A DNA stretch of 64,000 nt from Patiria miniata (GCF_015706575.1 NW_024037076.1:1674001-1738000); one strand, 5' to 3'. Counted from the first letter of the stretch, positions 1-12,700 are shown. Notes: generated by a model from the letters alone, not told the origin. A program made the numbers and translations.

Positions 1-1220
1 TGGAGAAGAAATAGTCAAATCGCCGATGACATCTTAAAGAGTGGTGTCCTGCCTACACTCTATTTTGGTTTCAGGTGTATGGGGTGTATCTGTCACGTGA
101 CAATGGCATAACAAAATGGGCTTTCACCGCCAAATTTATTTTATTTTATATAATTATTTAATGCGGATTTCAGGAAAAAGTGCACCGAAAATGCAACATG
201 TCCGGATTATGTTTGATGGTCAGTTATTGAGGACTAGATGCTTCCTATAAATTATTTTGGTTTCAGATCTAGGGCAGCTATGAATCACGTGATACTCGTC
301 CTGAGAAAAATCGTACTAAATAGCATTTTGCGGTAACGTTGTACATTTAACTTAAGTTAAACTTCGAGACAAAGTGTACCAAAAAGACCATCAAACATAA
401 TTCGGACAAGTTGCATTTTCGGTACACTTTTTCCTGAAATCCGCATTAAATAGATAAAATAAAGTATATTTGGCGATGAAAGCCCATTATGTTAGGCAAA
501 ATGAAAAAAAAACATGTTTAGCGTCCTGCCTCTTTGACAAAAAGGAAGGAGGAGGCCCTTTTTTTTTTTTTTTCTTTTCAAAATGGCCGCCCGACACATT
601 TTTCAAGCCAACGTGGCCGGGCTATTTTTCAGGATGGTTACCAGCTTTTTTCAAAATGGCCGCCACTTGGACTCATTGACTATTTCCACAGCTTTATACA
701 CGGTATAAAAGTCTAAAAATATGATTTCTTTCGTCAGAGATCGTTAAAATGTATCAATTTTTGTCTTTAAAAAAAAAAGAAAAAAAAAAGGAGGCGGCCT
801 CTAAAAAGGGAGCGGGCGGGGACGCTAAACATGTTTTTTTTTTTACTTCGCCTTATGCCATTGTCACGTGATAGATACACCCCATACACGTACACCTGAA
901 ACCAAAATAGAGTGTAGGCAGGGCACCACTCTTCAAGATGATGTCATCGGCGATTTGACTTTTTCTCCTACACTGTTTGGTACACTTTGTCTCGAAGTTT
1001 AACTGAAGTTTAATGTTGTTGTACAACTGCTAAATGCTACTTTTAGTACGATTTTTCTCAGGACGAGTATCACGTGATTCATAACTGCCCTAGATCTGAA
1101 ACCAAAATAATTTATAGTAAGCCTCTAGTCCTCAATAACTGAACATCAAACATAATACTGACGTCCTTCATTTTCGGTACACTCCTCCATGAAATCTGCA
1201 TTAAATATATAAAAATGTAT
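1..1220. repeat. Nested inverted-repeat complex
   Basis: Several blocks recur in opposite orientation. Bases 1-117 are the reverse complement of about 845-968 (shared words include ctattttggtttcaggtgta and gtcacgtgaca). Bases 160-220 are inverted at 392-465 and that block returns as a direct copy at 1,147-1,208. Bases 230-390 are inverted at about 975-1,140. The layout looks like a hairpin element into which a related hairpin element inserted. Short open frames in 470-716 cover a poly-T tract and are not coding. Confidence 0.7.
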
Positions 1221-2400
1221 CACATCAATATTGTTGTTTATTGGCCTCCGTAGTTGATGAATACGCGGCTGAATACACGGCTGAATACGCGGCTGTGGTA
1301 ACTGGCCGAATACGCGGCCTGGTTCACTTGTAGTTGTACTCGGTGGGGCGGTTAGGGTTAAAACGCTTTCAAAATTTTGCTCAAATTCTTCAGACACCAG
1401 TTCTATAGTCTCACAGATAAATACTACAGACCCTTCTCTGAGGCAAGTGGACATTTTATGCTGTATTTAATCTACAAGTACAAACTGACAACGTTTCATC
1501 ATAGTTGACATGTTTAAACTAGGCCAAAGTTTACTTACGATCCTGATGAAAAGTGAAATTTTCCGTTCAATTCCGAGAGCTCCCCTCGCGATCGTGAACT
1601 TGGCGACTCGCGTTTGAACGATGCAAACGTGATCCAGTCTACTCATTATCATGCATATTCGATGCATCGCGCTCGGTAACGGAATAGCTTGGACCAGTGC
1701 ATTACTATCGCGTATCGCCATATGCAAAAAGGCGATAAGTTGGGCCAAGTTACTCGGACTACCAAACTAGTTGGCGACATTAAGAACATTACAGGTATGT
1801 CATTGATTAAGGGCAGGGTTTTAAATTTTTGAGGAAAATTTGGAGGTAAAAAAATGACGACGACAAAACGCAACACGAAAATAAAGATGGCCAATGGGAA
1901 TTTAAAAATGGAAGATTGCGATCACCGCGTGAGTACCGTGAACGCGCAAGGCCCGCAGACGGAATCGCACGGCACCTACCGTACCGTTGGAAAATCGTAG
2001 TTCTACCCCAAGAAACTGTTCAAAAATTACAAAAAAATTGGGAGTGTCATCATTGAGAGAAGTCTGCTTTAGGATGAAAGGTCATTTTTGACTAATTAAA
2101 AACACCCTTGACTCTAATTTAATTGAAACTAAACCGGGGCCCTAGTACACTTATCCACGATCGCCAAAAATATTCACAAGATAAGTAACGAACAGAATAT
2201 GACAGAGAATTTTTCATTCCAACACGCAGGACTTCCATGCGGCCGAGTGTCTGATAGTCAGATAGTGTACTTACGTTACCACGATGCAACGGCAGGCAGG
2301 TGAGCAACGGCAGGCAGGTGAGTAGTACTAGTAGCTAGTTGCAGTTTCTTCTGTGTATCAACCCACCTCTCTCATCTTGAGACACTTGTGTAAAAAATCC
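1221..2400. other. Non-genic stretch with a dispersed repeat
   Basis: No gene is recognisable. A short tandem of the word gaatacgcggctg lies at about 1,258-1,318. The part from about 1,890 to 2,130 is a diverged copy of the segment at 38,020-38,195 plus 38,497-38,530: both contain gcgatcacc, ccaagaaactg, gagtgtcat and a final aaaaacacccttga. The 38-kb copy is split by a hairpin element and this copy is not, so it shows the empty site. Confidence 0.45.
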
Positions 2401-2414
2401 TTGCACACGCGTAG

Positions 2415-2584
2415 AGGTTCTGGGGTTTACTGAGGAGGATGTTAATGAATATGTTGGGAAATTCTATGACACAGATCCTGATGGCAATGCACTAATCCAA
2501 ACCATTGGAAAGTCCAACACGCTGCGTGATAATGCTACGAATCAAATGTTTTTGCATCTAATAATTGGCAGCAAAACTGTTGAG
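2415..2584 (+). pseudogene. NACHT/NLR-like exon fragment
   Basis: The segment after a weak acceptor (gcgtag) translates in one frame to EVLGFTEEDVNEYVGKFY followed by about 38 further residues, ending before gtcagc. The opening resembles the winged-helix part that follows the NACHT ATPase in many animal NLR proteins (EVxGFxxxxxxxYxxKFF). No Walker A or other NACHT core lies upstream in the window. The donor side ends in phase 0, but the next recognisable exon (2,680) needs phase 1, so the two do not join into one reading frame as written. I read it as a relic or a fragment of a damaged gene. The family call rests on a short match. Confidence 0.45.
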
Positions 2585-2679
2585 GTCAGCTATTTGGCAG
2601 CAATTATTTTGTTGGCCTGTATGGGAGGTGGATTATCAATAGTATTACTTAATATGTCTATTGTTTTTATTCTTTTCAG

Positions 2680-2948
2680 AACCACCTTTAGATGACAGAA
2701 CTCAGCTCGAGGTCGCTACAAGGCTTGGTTGTGATTGGGTAAAACTGGCACTTGAGCTGGGCTCTAAGATGGTACAGGTTCAGACTATTGAGAGAAATCA
2801 CCAAAACGATATCATAAGGCAAGGTCTCAATGTGCTTGTAACATGGCAACAGGCCCAGTCCACCAGTGATGAACAGCAGAGGACCACGTTGTGCACAGCA
2901 CTGAGGAACATCGGAAGAGCAGATGTTGCTGGATTTCTGCACGGTTAA
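2680..2948 (+). CDS. Death-domain C-terminal exon
   Basis: The exon follows a good acceptor (ttgtttttattcttttcag) and runs to TAA at 2,946-2,948, giving about 89 residues. It has the pattern of a death-fold domain: RTQLEVATRLGCDWVKLALELG (helices 1-2), then IERNHQNDIIRQGLNVLVTW with the conserved Leu and Trp of helices 3-5, and a last helix TTLCTALRNIGRADVAGFLHG. Death domains bind other death domains in apoptosis and innate immune signalling. Being the last exon and next to a NACHT-like fragment, it suggests the tail of an NLR- or adaptor-type gene. No upstream exon with matching phase was found, so this may be a solo fragment. Confidence 0.6.
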
Positions 2949-3394
2949 ATGTACGTATGTCTTTGGTCATTGCATGCTAATGTCAGGAGGAAAAAGAGGT
3001 TACTCGCATAAATTGTAAATACATTTATAGATCTGTGCATTTTATTCATTATGATACATTACTACTGGTATGTCAAAAGTGACAGTGGTCTATTATGTCC
3101 ATATGACCATTTTTATGCCAGGTCAAATCTGTTCACCTTGTACATAAATGACACAGTAATTTGTCTTCAAAGTTGAACTTATACAACTCTTTTAAGTCCC
3201 TGGTCAGATTCGACCCAGAATCCAGGCCAGATATGACTTGACACATTTCCTGGTCAAAATGACACTTTTTTGGTCAAATGACAATAACCTCGGGTCAAAT
3301 GGCTGGTAAACGACAATTCAGTGTTATTTTGACTCGGAAAAAAGCAGGTCAAATCTAACCCGGATTCGGGTCGAATCTGACCCGGGACCCTTTT
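2949..3394. other. Non-genic stretch with a TCAAAT/GACC-rich part
   Basis: No gene seen. From about 3,100 to 3,390 the words ggtcaaat, gtcaaatctga and gacccggga recur irregularly, like a decayed short tandem repeat. Confidence 0.4.
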
Positions 3395-3800
3395 TTTCAA
3401 AAGTGTATAAAGCAATATTAGGTTTTGCCCTTCCCCGATGTATAAACAACAAAGAGGTTGTGGGTAATTCGAGTCCCACCGGAATGTTTTTTCTGCAACT
3501 TTCACTCGGGAGGTAACACACCGAGTATACATTGTTTATACGTCGGTGAAGGGCAAAAACCTAACGTTTATTTACATCACCCCGACGTAAATTCCATCTC
3601 ATGAATAGTTTAATTGCGATAACTGCTGCTACATGTACATCAGATTCGAATGCAAACCAACGTCCGTCACAAGCTCAATGGTCGAGGAGTAAGACACCTG
3701 CACTGTACTAGAAAGCAGGTCATGGGTTCGAGTCCCACCCAAGTGATTTTGTCCAACTTTCACTCGGGTGTTAACGGTCAAATCCTCTGGTTTCCTGTCT
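3395..3800 (+). mobile_element. tRNA-derived SINE-like element, rearranged
   Basis: Two polymerase III B-box-like stretches (gggttcgagtcccacc at about 3,724 and aattcgagtcccacc at about 3,466) sit in the same sequence family as the intact element at 31,998-32,283. The head around 3,676-3,740 (gctcaatggtcgaggagtaag, then the B box) is tRNA-like. A hairpin is made by ttaggttttgcccttccccgatgtataaacaa (about 3,419-3,450) and its complement at about 3,528-3,560. Frames such as [11 protein letters not shown] here are translations of the tRNA-like head, not proteins. Confidence 0.6.
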
Positions 3801-4195
3801 CTATTTTCTCCTATTGAACCTGCCATACTTATAAGTTCGTTCTCTTTTCCTGCTTTAGGCACACCAGCAAAAGAAATTAGCCAATCCAAATGTTGAGACT
3901 GGACAGTGGCTGGCTTCAACGTGGTCAACCTCCCCCTGGCATCCAGCTCGAATCCCGCCAAGTCTACAATTCTGACCATTCCAGCCGACAACCCCCATCA
4001 AGATGGGCTGCTGCAGTACTAGTGCATTTTCATCTTAAAATAATGGATATTAAATTTTTGTGTGAGAGTACTGGTATTGATATATACAGCTCGTAGTTTT
4101 TTTTCTTCGCTATTTAGCCGTAAAAGAGTAGAACATAATTAGCACCTGGTGTGTGGATTACCCTATATTTCCCTCTGCATTTGTGTGTTATCGTT

Positions 4196-4430
4196 CATGC
4201 ACACCGTTCAACAACAAATAGCGAAGCCCACAAATTTTATTTGACATTGTTCATATTCCATATTGCCGATGATTGCCATTTTCTTTAGGTACTGAAATTT
4301 GTATCCTTGTGTAGATCTCATCCTCACGAATGCACAACGTTCAACAAATAGCGAAGCCCACAAATTCTACTCGATATTGGTCACATTCCATATTGCCGAT
4401 GATTGCCATTTTCTTTATGTACATGTACTG
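4196..4430. repeat. Tandem duplication, about 125-bp unit
   Basis: The segment with caacaaatagcgaagcccac and ccgatgattgccattttctt occurs twice, at about 4,205-4,292 and 4,330-4,415, with small differences. No coding potential is seen. Confidence 0.7.
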
Positions 4431-4544
4431 TGATGTGTATATATCGCTTTATCCTCATGTACCAACATTTTAGAGTGTGAAAATCTAGTTTTACGAAAAT
4501 TCGGACCAAATATCCCTTTAAAACGTTTTATCAGTTTTCACTTT

Positions 4545-4972
4545 GCGACAGATAAATGCACTTTGCAAATTCCAATTTTTTAAAGTAAAATCCAGATTTT
4601 TAATAAAAAATAAAATCACACTTTTCAACGTAACATTGATGTTTCATAGTTTGCCCTTATTGTATTGTCACTGTATATTTATTACTTGATGGAAGTTTAA
4701 CCTTTTAGGCTGCGCGTCAACCAATTCTCAAAAGTGGGGGGGGGGGGGTTCGGTTCACTTTGGGACAGATAAATGCACTTTGAAAATTCCAATTTTTTAA
4801 AGTAAAATCCAGATTTTTTTTAAAAAATAAAATCACACTTTTTTATGTAACATTGATGTTTCATAGTTTGCCCTTATTGTATTGTCACTGTATATTTATT
4901 ACTTGATGGAAGTTTAACCCTTTAAGCTGGGCGTCAACCAATTCTCAAAAGTGGGGGGGGGGGGGGGGGGAC
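4545..4972. repeat. Tandem duplication, about 215-bp unit ending in poly-G
   Basis: Two direct copies begin with gacagataaatgcactttg (about 4,549 and 4,766). Both carry acattgatgtttcatagttt, gtattgtcactgtatattta and a final ctcaaaagtggggggg. The poly-G runs differ in length (about 13 and about 18), so the tract is unstable. Confidence 0.8.
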
Positions 4973-4984
4973 GACATACCTTGA

Positions 4985-6771
4985 ACAACACTAATGTGAG
5001 CTTGAAGCACGCGCAAAGCCCAAACAGCTAGATTCTAGATCTGTGTGGTGCGATCTGAGGCAATTTCTGACTACTAAAACCAATTTTCGTTTGAGCCGAA
5101 GATCATCTTTTAAACATCATTTTCGAGTTGATTCATTGAATCAGCTATTCCGAGCTACAGAATCATTGTACTGTAGTAGGCTACAATTTGTAATCGGGAA
5201 TGAAAATTGTTATACGGGGATGAAAAAGTGAGGGGGAGGGGGACAAATGATACAATGATATCCCCCACTTTAAAAAGTGTGGGAGGGGGGGGGAGGGAAC
5301 ATCCCCCATATGAGGTTTAAATTAGTTCATGGAGGTATTCATGGTTAGTTCAATCAGTCGAGGTGGGGGAGGGGTGGGGTCGTGCCCTCCCCCCCCCCCA
5401 CAAGACAATCCGAAATCTGCTGCTTGCGTTAAGAAAGTGTCCGTTTACAGTATATTTTTTGAGTTACTAAAAGAAATTGGAATCTAGATGACTATTTGCG
5501 TACAGCTTCATGAAATGCAAATAAATTGATAAGAAAAAAGAGCACCCTCTAGCATCAAAAAGAGGTTCCCCCTTTTTTTTTTGAATTTGCAGCACTTGTG
5601 GTGACCTGGAAATTAGGAGAAATGGATCAAATTGGGCTTCCACTTTTCAAATGAGACCAATTTTCATCCTATTTTACAACTTGACCTCATGACCATTGTC
5701 GTCATTATCATATGAAGGTTCCCAAGTTGCATCTATAACCCAAGTTTGGTTCCAATTGGACTTCAACTTCTGAAATGAGACCAATTTTACAAAACTTTAA
5801 TCGAAATACATGTACACGTACATGTACCACACACACTGCATTGTACACGAACTAATGTACATATAGGGACAGACACAGTCTTTTCCCTGAACAAGGTCCA
5901 GACGAGACTTAAAGTACAATTCTGTCTTAAAAAGACCAATTCTTTGTCGCAGACCCCTATACACGTACATGTAGGCCTACATGTTGTACTCCATCCCATG
6001 GCTCTTACACATAATGAAGGCTGCATGTATGACTATGCACCTTCCCAATACACTCCCGGCCTAAAATTGGACCACGGCAAGGGCGGATCCGGAACACAAT
6101 TTGGGGGGGGGGGGGGGCTCTTAAAAAAATTAAGGCATGGGGTTTGGGGCCTGCTTAAGGGCCCTGAAACTTGTTAATGTTTGGATTCAAAATGCTCTGT
6201 GGTGTAGTGCGATCTGAGGCAATTTAAACCACTTTAACCAATGTTTTATGAGGACAAAAAGTTTAAAAGACGTTGTATCGTTGCCACAGATAGCAAATTG
6301 GGCACTAATCAAGAATTCCTAGAGGCAAATTATTAATTGTATATAAAATACATGTACTTCTAATGCAATGCTGCTGTGCTACTTTTCTACAGCAATTAAA
6401 GTACCGTAAAGTTACAAATGATTCCACTAAACTACCTTTTGCATGAGAAACGCTTTCAAGACACAAAAGAAATCATGACAAAATCTGAGGGCAATTGTAA
6501 GGGTAAAAAACAAAGCCATTTAATTCTTAAACAATGAAAATAAACTCCAGTACAGTTGGTATCTTAACGAGACATAAAAGACAATGTAATGACTTTTAAT
6601 ACATGGATAATAATGGAACAGTGTAATACACAAGAAAGGAATATGGGAAAAGCAATTTTAAACGACCCAAGTTTAACAACAATGTTGCAATATTGAAAAT
6701 GTACAATGCAGATGTGAATTTTTCCGAAATATTGATTATTGACAATTGTTCTTTCATTGTGATAATCTTAC
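4985..6771. other. Non-genic region with a three-copy repeat module and G/C runs
   Basis: No gene recognised. A module with tgcgatctgaggcaattt occurs at about 5,040-5,080 and 6,190-6,240 and again at about 29,755-29,800 (tgcgatatgaggcaatttct). Runs of G or C lie at about 5,284-5,296, 5,389-5,399 and 6,103-6,117. The rest is A/T-rich. Confidence 0.45.
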
Positions 6772-6796
6772 CCATACCACTGGCCAGCTGTCGTGC
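6772..6796 (-). other. Candidate FUBP 3' UTR exon (25 nt)
   Basis: On the minus strand a 25-nt block lies between an acceptor-like ctgcggctgcag and a strong donor ggtaagatt. It lies downstream of the FUBP stop exon, which itself ends in a donor. It is inferred from splice signals alone. Confidence 0.25.
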
Positions 6797-7181
6797 CTGC
6801 AGCCGCAGAAATCTCTACGCCCCAAACCGCTGAAAAGGTCACCCACATGACCTCGCATGACCCCAGCATGACCTCTGCTGACCTGCTAGAAAATTGGCTT
6901 ACGCTAATCCCATCCCATGCAATCAAATACTCGATTATGAAAACGTACAGTAATACAGAGCTAGGTATGTCAGTTAATAGTTTTGTTGTAACACATCTCA
7001 TGTAATACATGTTTTATATTCAAAATCCTGAAACTATATTACACTGGTTATAGTATTTAACGGGTAATATTACAACAAATATAGCATCACTCTATGGCCC
7101 TAAAAAAATCAGGTTGCATTGAAATAATGTTTAACACGTAACACAATTTCCTGTTTTGGTTGCAATTGGCATTTTACTTAC

Positions 7182-7208
7182 GGTTTGCTGGCGGATGAGC
7201 AAAGCCAC
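7182..7208 (-). other. Candidate FUBP 3' UTR exon (27 nt)
   Basis: On the minus strand a 27-nt block lies between cgttcag and a strong donor cgtaagtaaaatg. It could belong to a spliced 3' UTR of FUBP or to an unrecognised minus-strand transcript. No homology supports it. Confidence 0.25.
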
Positions 7209-7530
7209 CTGAACGTTCGATAAAAAAAATACAGATATACGTACAAAAACAACAAAAAAATCCAGAGAAAGTGGCATAAAACATGACAAAATTACCCAAT
7301 TGGACATAATTTCAAGGTAAAAAACAAGCAAAATTGACAAGAGTTCAACGGTCATTCATGACAAAAATTGGAAATGGTACATAAATATTCATTAAAGCAA
7401 AACAACAAGTTTATCGCTATGATGCAATACATACCCTAAAATTAGGTTTCGGTATATTACATGTAACAATGTCAACTTTTAACGCATTTTTCTTTTTTAT
7501 ACAGCAATTGGTTTCATTTTATCGTCCTAC

Positions 7531-7570
7531 CGTTCTTTTCTCTGGTGGCTATCCCAGCATCCTTTGCTAC
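7531..7570 (-). other. Candidate FUBP 3' UTR exon (40 nt)
   Basis: On the minus strand a 40-nt block lies between ctattgaacag and a gtaggac donor. It translates in one frame to VAKDAGIATREKN, which I do not recognise. Support is from splice-like signals only. Confidence 0.25.
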
Positions 7571-7948
7571 CTGTTCAATAGACAAAGCACTCAAAGAACA
7601 TCGCAAACATAAACAATAAAAGCGTAAGGTATCTACAGAAAACACGGCGGAAATTATCACAAAACTTTTTTTCATACAATGTCATTCTATACACAATAAA
7701 ACCCTTCAAATTAGCATGATCACTTCAAATATTTAGCCGAGAAAAAATAAAACAGTAAACCTAGTTCAGTCAATACTAGACATGAAAAAACCCCCAAATC
7801 CCTTAACTAAAGCACAACTTAAATAAAACCATAATTATTTACTTTTATAATCCCTAACAACTGTATTTACTTTCAATTTGGATTGCTGTATAACAGGAAT
7901 CCTTGTTTTTTTCAATTCTCGGGATACTTTCATCGACCCACCACTTAC

Positions 7949-8006
7949 AGCGTGTCTCAGCGTAAAGACAACGTAAGATGCCATTCGTGCCGTGCATGGT
8001 GAACAT
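7949..8006 (-). other. Candidate exon downstream of FUBP (58 nt)
   Basis: On the minus strand the block follows tgtcttcag and precedes gtaagtgg. It opens with ATG and reads MFTMHGTNGILRCLYAETR. If the stop exon at 9,741-9,795 were skipped, it would join the previous FUBP exon in phase 0 and give an alternative C-terminus. This is speculative. Confidence 0.25.
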
Positions 8007-9740
8007 CTGAAGACAGCAAAGTAGTCTGGTGCCGGTGCGCCGACGACTTCACTAAACCAAAACCCCAATATATTCAACAATGTGTGTACAATCATTCAGT
8101 TCGCAGTACGAGGTAGGGGAAAAGACATCGACCAAATTTCAGAATATCAAATCAACGCACTCGACATAAACAATGCATCAACAATATGGCAAAACTTTTT
8201 GTTGGAAGAGGAGACAAATGTGCGTTCACTTCCCAGACCCCAAAAACAGTAGCTTAAGAATGTTACGGACAATGAAAATAGACAGGAGTTTTCTGTAAAT
8301 TGAAAAAAGTGAAAGTTGTGGAACAATAAGCATAATTTGCATGACAAAGCCCCTCTTCCGAGTTTTTTCCTTAATATACAGTCAACTGTGGAATCACAGA
8401 AAATACACACCGTGTTCCTAACAATTAATCATGCAAGTTTCAATATTACAGCCAATATATTTTGCACCGAACATTACGTTCGATTTCTTTTCACAGAACT
8501 TTCTTAGAAAGGAAAAAAACCAGACAATTCTTGGATTGCACGCTGAAGTTTGTTCCTTTCTTGGTTTTTTTTTCCTTCAAGAATTTGGAGAGAGCAAATT
8601 AAATTGTTTTTGGAGGGAGCTTTTCTTTGTACATTTCACAGATACATGTATTGGGATTTGGTTTGAGCATCAAAACTTGATTGGGTTTTCTAGTGGCGGC
8701 CAAAATATTCAAATTTTGGATGTGGAAAGGTAAATTCGGGTGACATTTCTGAGCCTGTGGAGAGAATAAGCAAGGGGAAACAAGAAAAATACACAAAGGG
8801 TTGTATATCAATAGAACAAAATATGGCCCCTTTCTGTTGCAACTATACACCAGGCAGGGGGGTAATATATCAAATTAGAATCACATCGAAAAAGACAGAC
8901 AAACAATGCAAGGAGCATATACAATGAATAATGGGTTAGTTCAAAATGATGACACATTCGAAAAGAATTCATAGATATGACGAATCAATTTTTGCAAATA
9001 TTGTGGAAGACGGGGAATATTGAAACAACTGACAAAAAAACAAAACACCCATAAATGTTCCAGAATATCAAAAAAAATTGCAATGGCGAGCAATGTATTA
9101 TTATCAGTTACTTAGACAAAATAAAAGAAAGAATGGCAATTTTTGACATAACCAAAAAAATTCAGTGGAATATTCATATTGCAATTATATTTCGAAATAC
9201 ATGCTTCCTGTTTGGGGAAAAAAAAGAGAATATGGCAATCATTCTCAAAATACAGGAATTGGCACATGAAATTTGACAAAACATCCGAAAATTACAGTAG
9301 CAAAAATGAGCACTCATGAATATGCATTTCAATTCATTATATATTCAAGCGTTTCAAAGGATAAGCACAATCCATACAATGAAACAGTGGAACAATCATC
9401 AATATAAAATATCAATTTTGAAAAAAAAAATATCAAATCATCATGTATCATTTTCAACAGCAATGGCACAGATTATGTCAAAAGAGCATTTCACAAGAAG
9501 TATAGTTTAAAATGTTGCACTTGTAAAACTCTGAGAGTAACAGTATTTCCTTTAAACTGATCAAGAACGAATTAAGCAGAAAAATGCACTCAAAAGACAA
9601 AAAAAGCAAGAATTACCACAGCACAAAAAGATATATGAACAAAAACATGAGAAAAACGGACACTATTAGGAAGATGAGAATAGGGCAATGGGGATAAACG
9701 GAGGATGAAACATCACAAAAACATCTTACGAGGATCTTAC
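8007..9740. other. A/T-rich stretch, no gene seen
   Basis: The stretch lies below the FUBP stop exon and has no recognisable coding region on either strand. It would be intron or 3' UTR if the downstream candidate exons are real. Confidence 0.4.
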
Positions 9741-9795
9741 CTGGTAACCGTCTTGTCAGAGGTTGGAGATTACATTACTGGGGATAGCCGGTAGC
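9741..9795 (-). other. FUBP stop exon with a following splice donor
   Basis: Minus strand: after cacctgcag the exon reads six codons (ATGYPQ), TAA at 9,777-9,775, then 34 nt ending in ttaccag before gtaagatcc. A strong donor this soon after the stop implies an intron in the 3' UTR. The distance is below the roughly 50 nt usually needed to trigger nonsense-mediated decay. Confidence 0.65.
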
Positions 9796-12700
9796 CTGCA
9801 GGTGGGAGAATTCAACAAACAAATGCCGTTGTTTTAATCACAACTTCAGATTTCCTTCAATCCAGGAAAATGGTACTTGCCGACTCGAAAGCAATCCTCA
9901 AATTTAAGACATAGTTTAACTACGTTGTAACTAACACAAGAGTGTTTGCAAGAGATTGTTTGGTTCAGGATACCTCAATATTGAACAAATTGGGGATTTT
10001 GATGGATTCAGGACAGTAAGCCTTGTGGTACTGCAGGATTTTGATGGATTCAGGATACCTCCATATTGAGCAGTTGGGGGACTTTGATGGATTCAGGATC
10101 TCAACCACTGCGCTATATGTTTGGTGTGTACAAGGTACATGTACTACACTGGTGAATTCTGGTGGACTCACTGGTGGATTCTGCTAGACTTGGGACACCA
10201 ACTTTTTTTGCATGACAAAATTGATGGATTTTGTTGGATACAGGATACTTTCTAGCAAAAGTGCTCAAGGGGTTAGGGTTAAAGCAAATTAATCTATATA
10301 AATGAACTACGAAATATGGAAGGCAAATGAAATGTTCCTTATGGGCTCCATGCATAAGTACCCCCTCAACGTTAAGAAAGGGAGAGTTGGGAGAGACCAC
10401 TGGGAGAGACATGTGGACGTATTGCCGACGGCGCCTGATGCTCAAGCGAAGATGCTACAGGTTTGTACACATTGCGCATGTGCATAAGTGTGGCGCCCCT
10501 CAGTAATGGCTTCTGTGGTCTTATGGTCATTGCATTATTCTACATGGTATGAACGCGTTTACCTGTTGGTTTGGCTGTTGGCCAGGCTGGCCGGCCGGAG
10601 CCGCCTGTCCAGGCTGAGCAGTCTGTCCCGCATACATCATCTGCTGCTGTCGGAAGTACTCCGCCCAGGCAGCGCTGTAGTCAGGTTGGGCCCCGCCCTG
10701 CTGGGCCCCGCCCGGCTGTCCTCTCATCTGTTCGGCTGCACAGGGAGAAAATTGGACAAGTATGGATGACCGAGTCCATCATACGTCTGGTGATAAGTAC
10801 ATCACAAGTCCTCTCACAACACCAGTCACAAGTAAGGCAAGACTGCAGTATCTAGTGAGCGGTAAACTCGAGGTTGAACCCTTGAGGTACCCTGTAAAAC
10901 CTCATGAAACCTCGCAGCAAACCTCGGGTTACCGCTTTCTAAATTTCACATTCTCCCCTAATGGTGGAGGAACAAGGGCAAAGGAATGCTAGTGTCACGA
11001 TTCTTCGCAACGACTTGTGACTTGACTTCAGACGGGATGACTTGTGGACGGACTAGTGAAGGACTTGTGACGGACTTGTGATAGACATGTGATAGACATG
11101 TGATAGACATGTGATGGACCTGTGATGGACATGTGATAAACATGTGATTGACATGTAATGGACATGTGATGGACACGTGACAGACTTGTGATGGACTTTT
11201 GGGGACTCATCACTCACGTTGGACCGGAATATATCACTAATTCCGAGAACCAGCTTGGATCCTACTCTAGGGGATGACCTCTGCTCTCTGGTTCAGGCCA
11301 TCGACTACACTTTAATGTTCTGAATAACTAAGCTCAGAATCTACAAAATAATGTACGCTTACTAAAAACCACCGACTTTGTTCTTGAAAAATATAGTTTA
11401 TCAAAACTTTTTAAGTTTTCGTTTTATTATTGCAGCAAGGTAGAGACGACTTTGGTTGACCGTTACTCAAGACGCTTCGCCAAATTTCGGAAACTATTGG
11501 CTGCTCATCAAAAATCTGATAAATTTCAGTAACGTTTCTTAAAAATCTTACAGCAGCTACACTTGCAGGACAAAGTGTTTAAAGTAAATTCCTTCATTTC
11601 TCTTTCTGTTCCAACTATTTTTTAATTTTTAACTGTTTAATTAAGATTAAATCTGTGACAGAGTTAGCCGTTTACCTGTCATTAATTTTTTTTATCAGTA
11701 TATTTTCACATATCTTTTAGATAATGGCATAAAACACGGAACAGTAACCGGCTAATTAACGGCGTATTCTTGATACGTTTTCTAAAACTCAGTGACCAAA
11801 ACAACTTTATTAAACAGAGAATGTTCTGAAATGCATGACCAACTTTGCATTTCAGACAAATATAAAGTGAAGACATGGACTGGGAGACAAATATAAAGCT
11901 AAGACCCGGACAGAGAAAAAGTTGAGGAATTTTTAACTTCCCCACCGTGCGGAGAATTGGTAAGCATAGTCTGACAAACACGGAGATACATGGTGAGACA
12001 GATAGTGACATTCAACAAGGCATGGCATTACACTGATCTAGAGAATGTTTTGCCAGAAGCGACAAAGATGGACAAAGGTTTCCTAAGCAGGGTTACGATC
12101 ATTTTCCAATCACTGTTTACCTACTCATGAAGGGCAAAAATAAGCTAACTGATCCCGGGACGGCCTACCTTGCTGCTTGTAGTAGTCTGCCCACTGGCTG
12201 GTAAAGTCTACTTGGCCCGCCCCCGTGGTCTGGGATTGCCCTGGTATGGAAAGCAACACAAGCAAAATACACAGGGTGCACCCCTATTATCTGGGAACCA
12301 GACTATTTTCTCGTCCATCGGTTGCCGGCCCTCCCCCTGTTCTTTGACCACTACTTTTTACTCAGAAATTTCGGAGGTAATTTGGGCTGCCGGACCTTAC
12401 AGTAACACACAGCAGCCATCTTGGTATTACACCGACTACAGGCCAATGTTTTTTGGGTTGAATTGGCCAACGGGAACCAGACTCTTTTTGGACAAAGCAA
12501 GATTTGAAGGAAAACGCCGTGTCAGATAATGTCAACATGGCCACTGTGCATTTAAGGTCTGCAGCCAAAAAAAAACACCCCGGAAATTTGATGAAGTTCG
12601 AGACAGCCGATTTTTCAACTTGAAAGATTGTCTCAAGATCTGATCTAGTTTTTTTTTCTGAATCCCCTGAAGAGATGAAGTGGTTTGCGTAGAGCTATAA

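Noticed and set aside
1255..1350. Coding repeat (gaatacgcggctg)
   Set aside because: It is a short tandem in a frame without family similarity or splice context.
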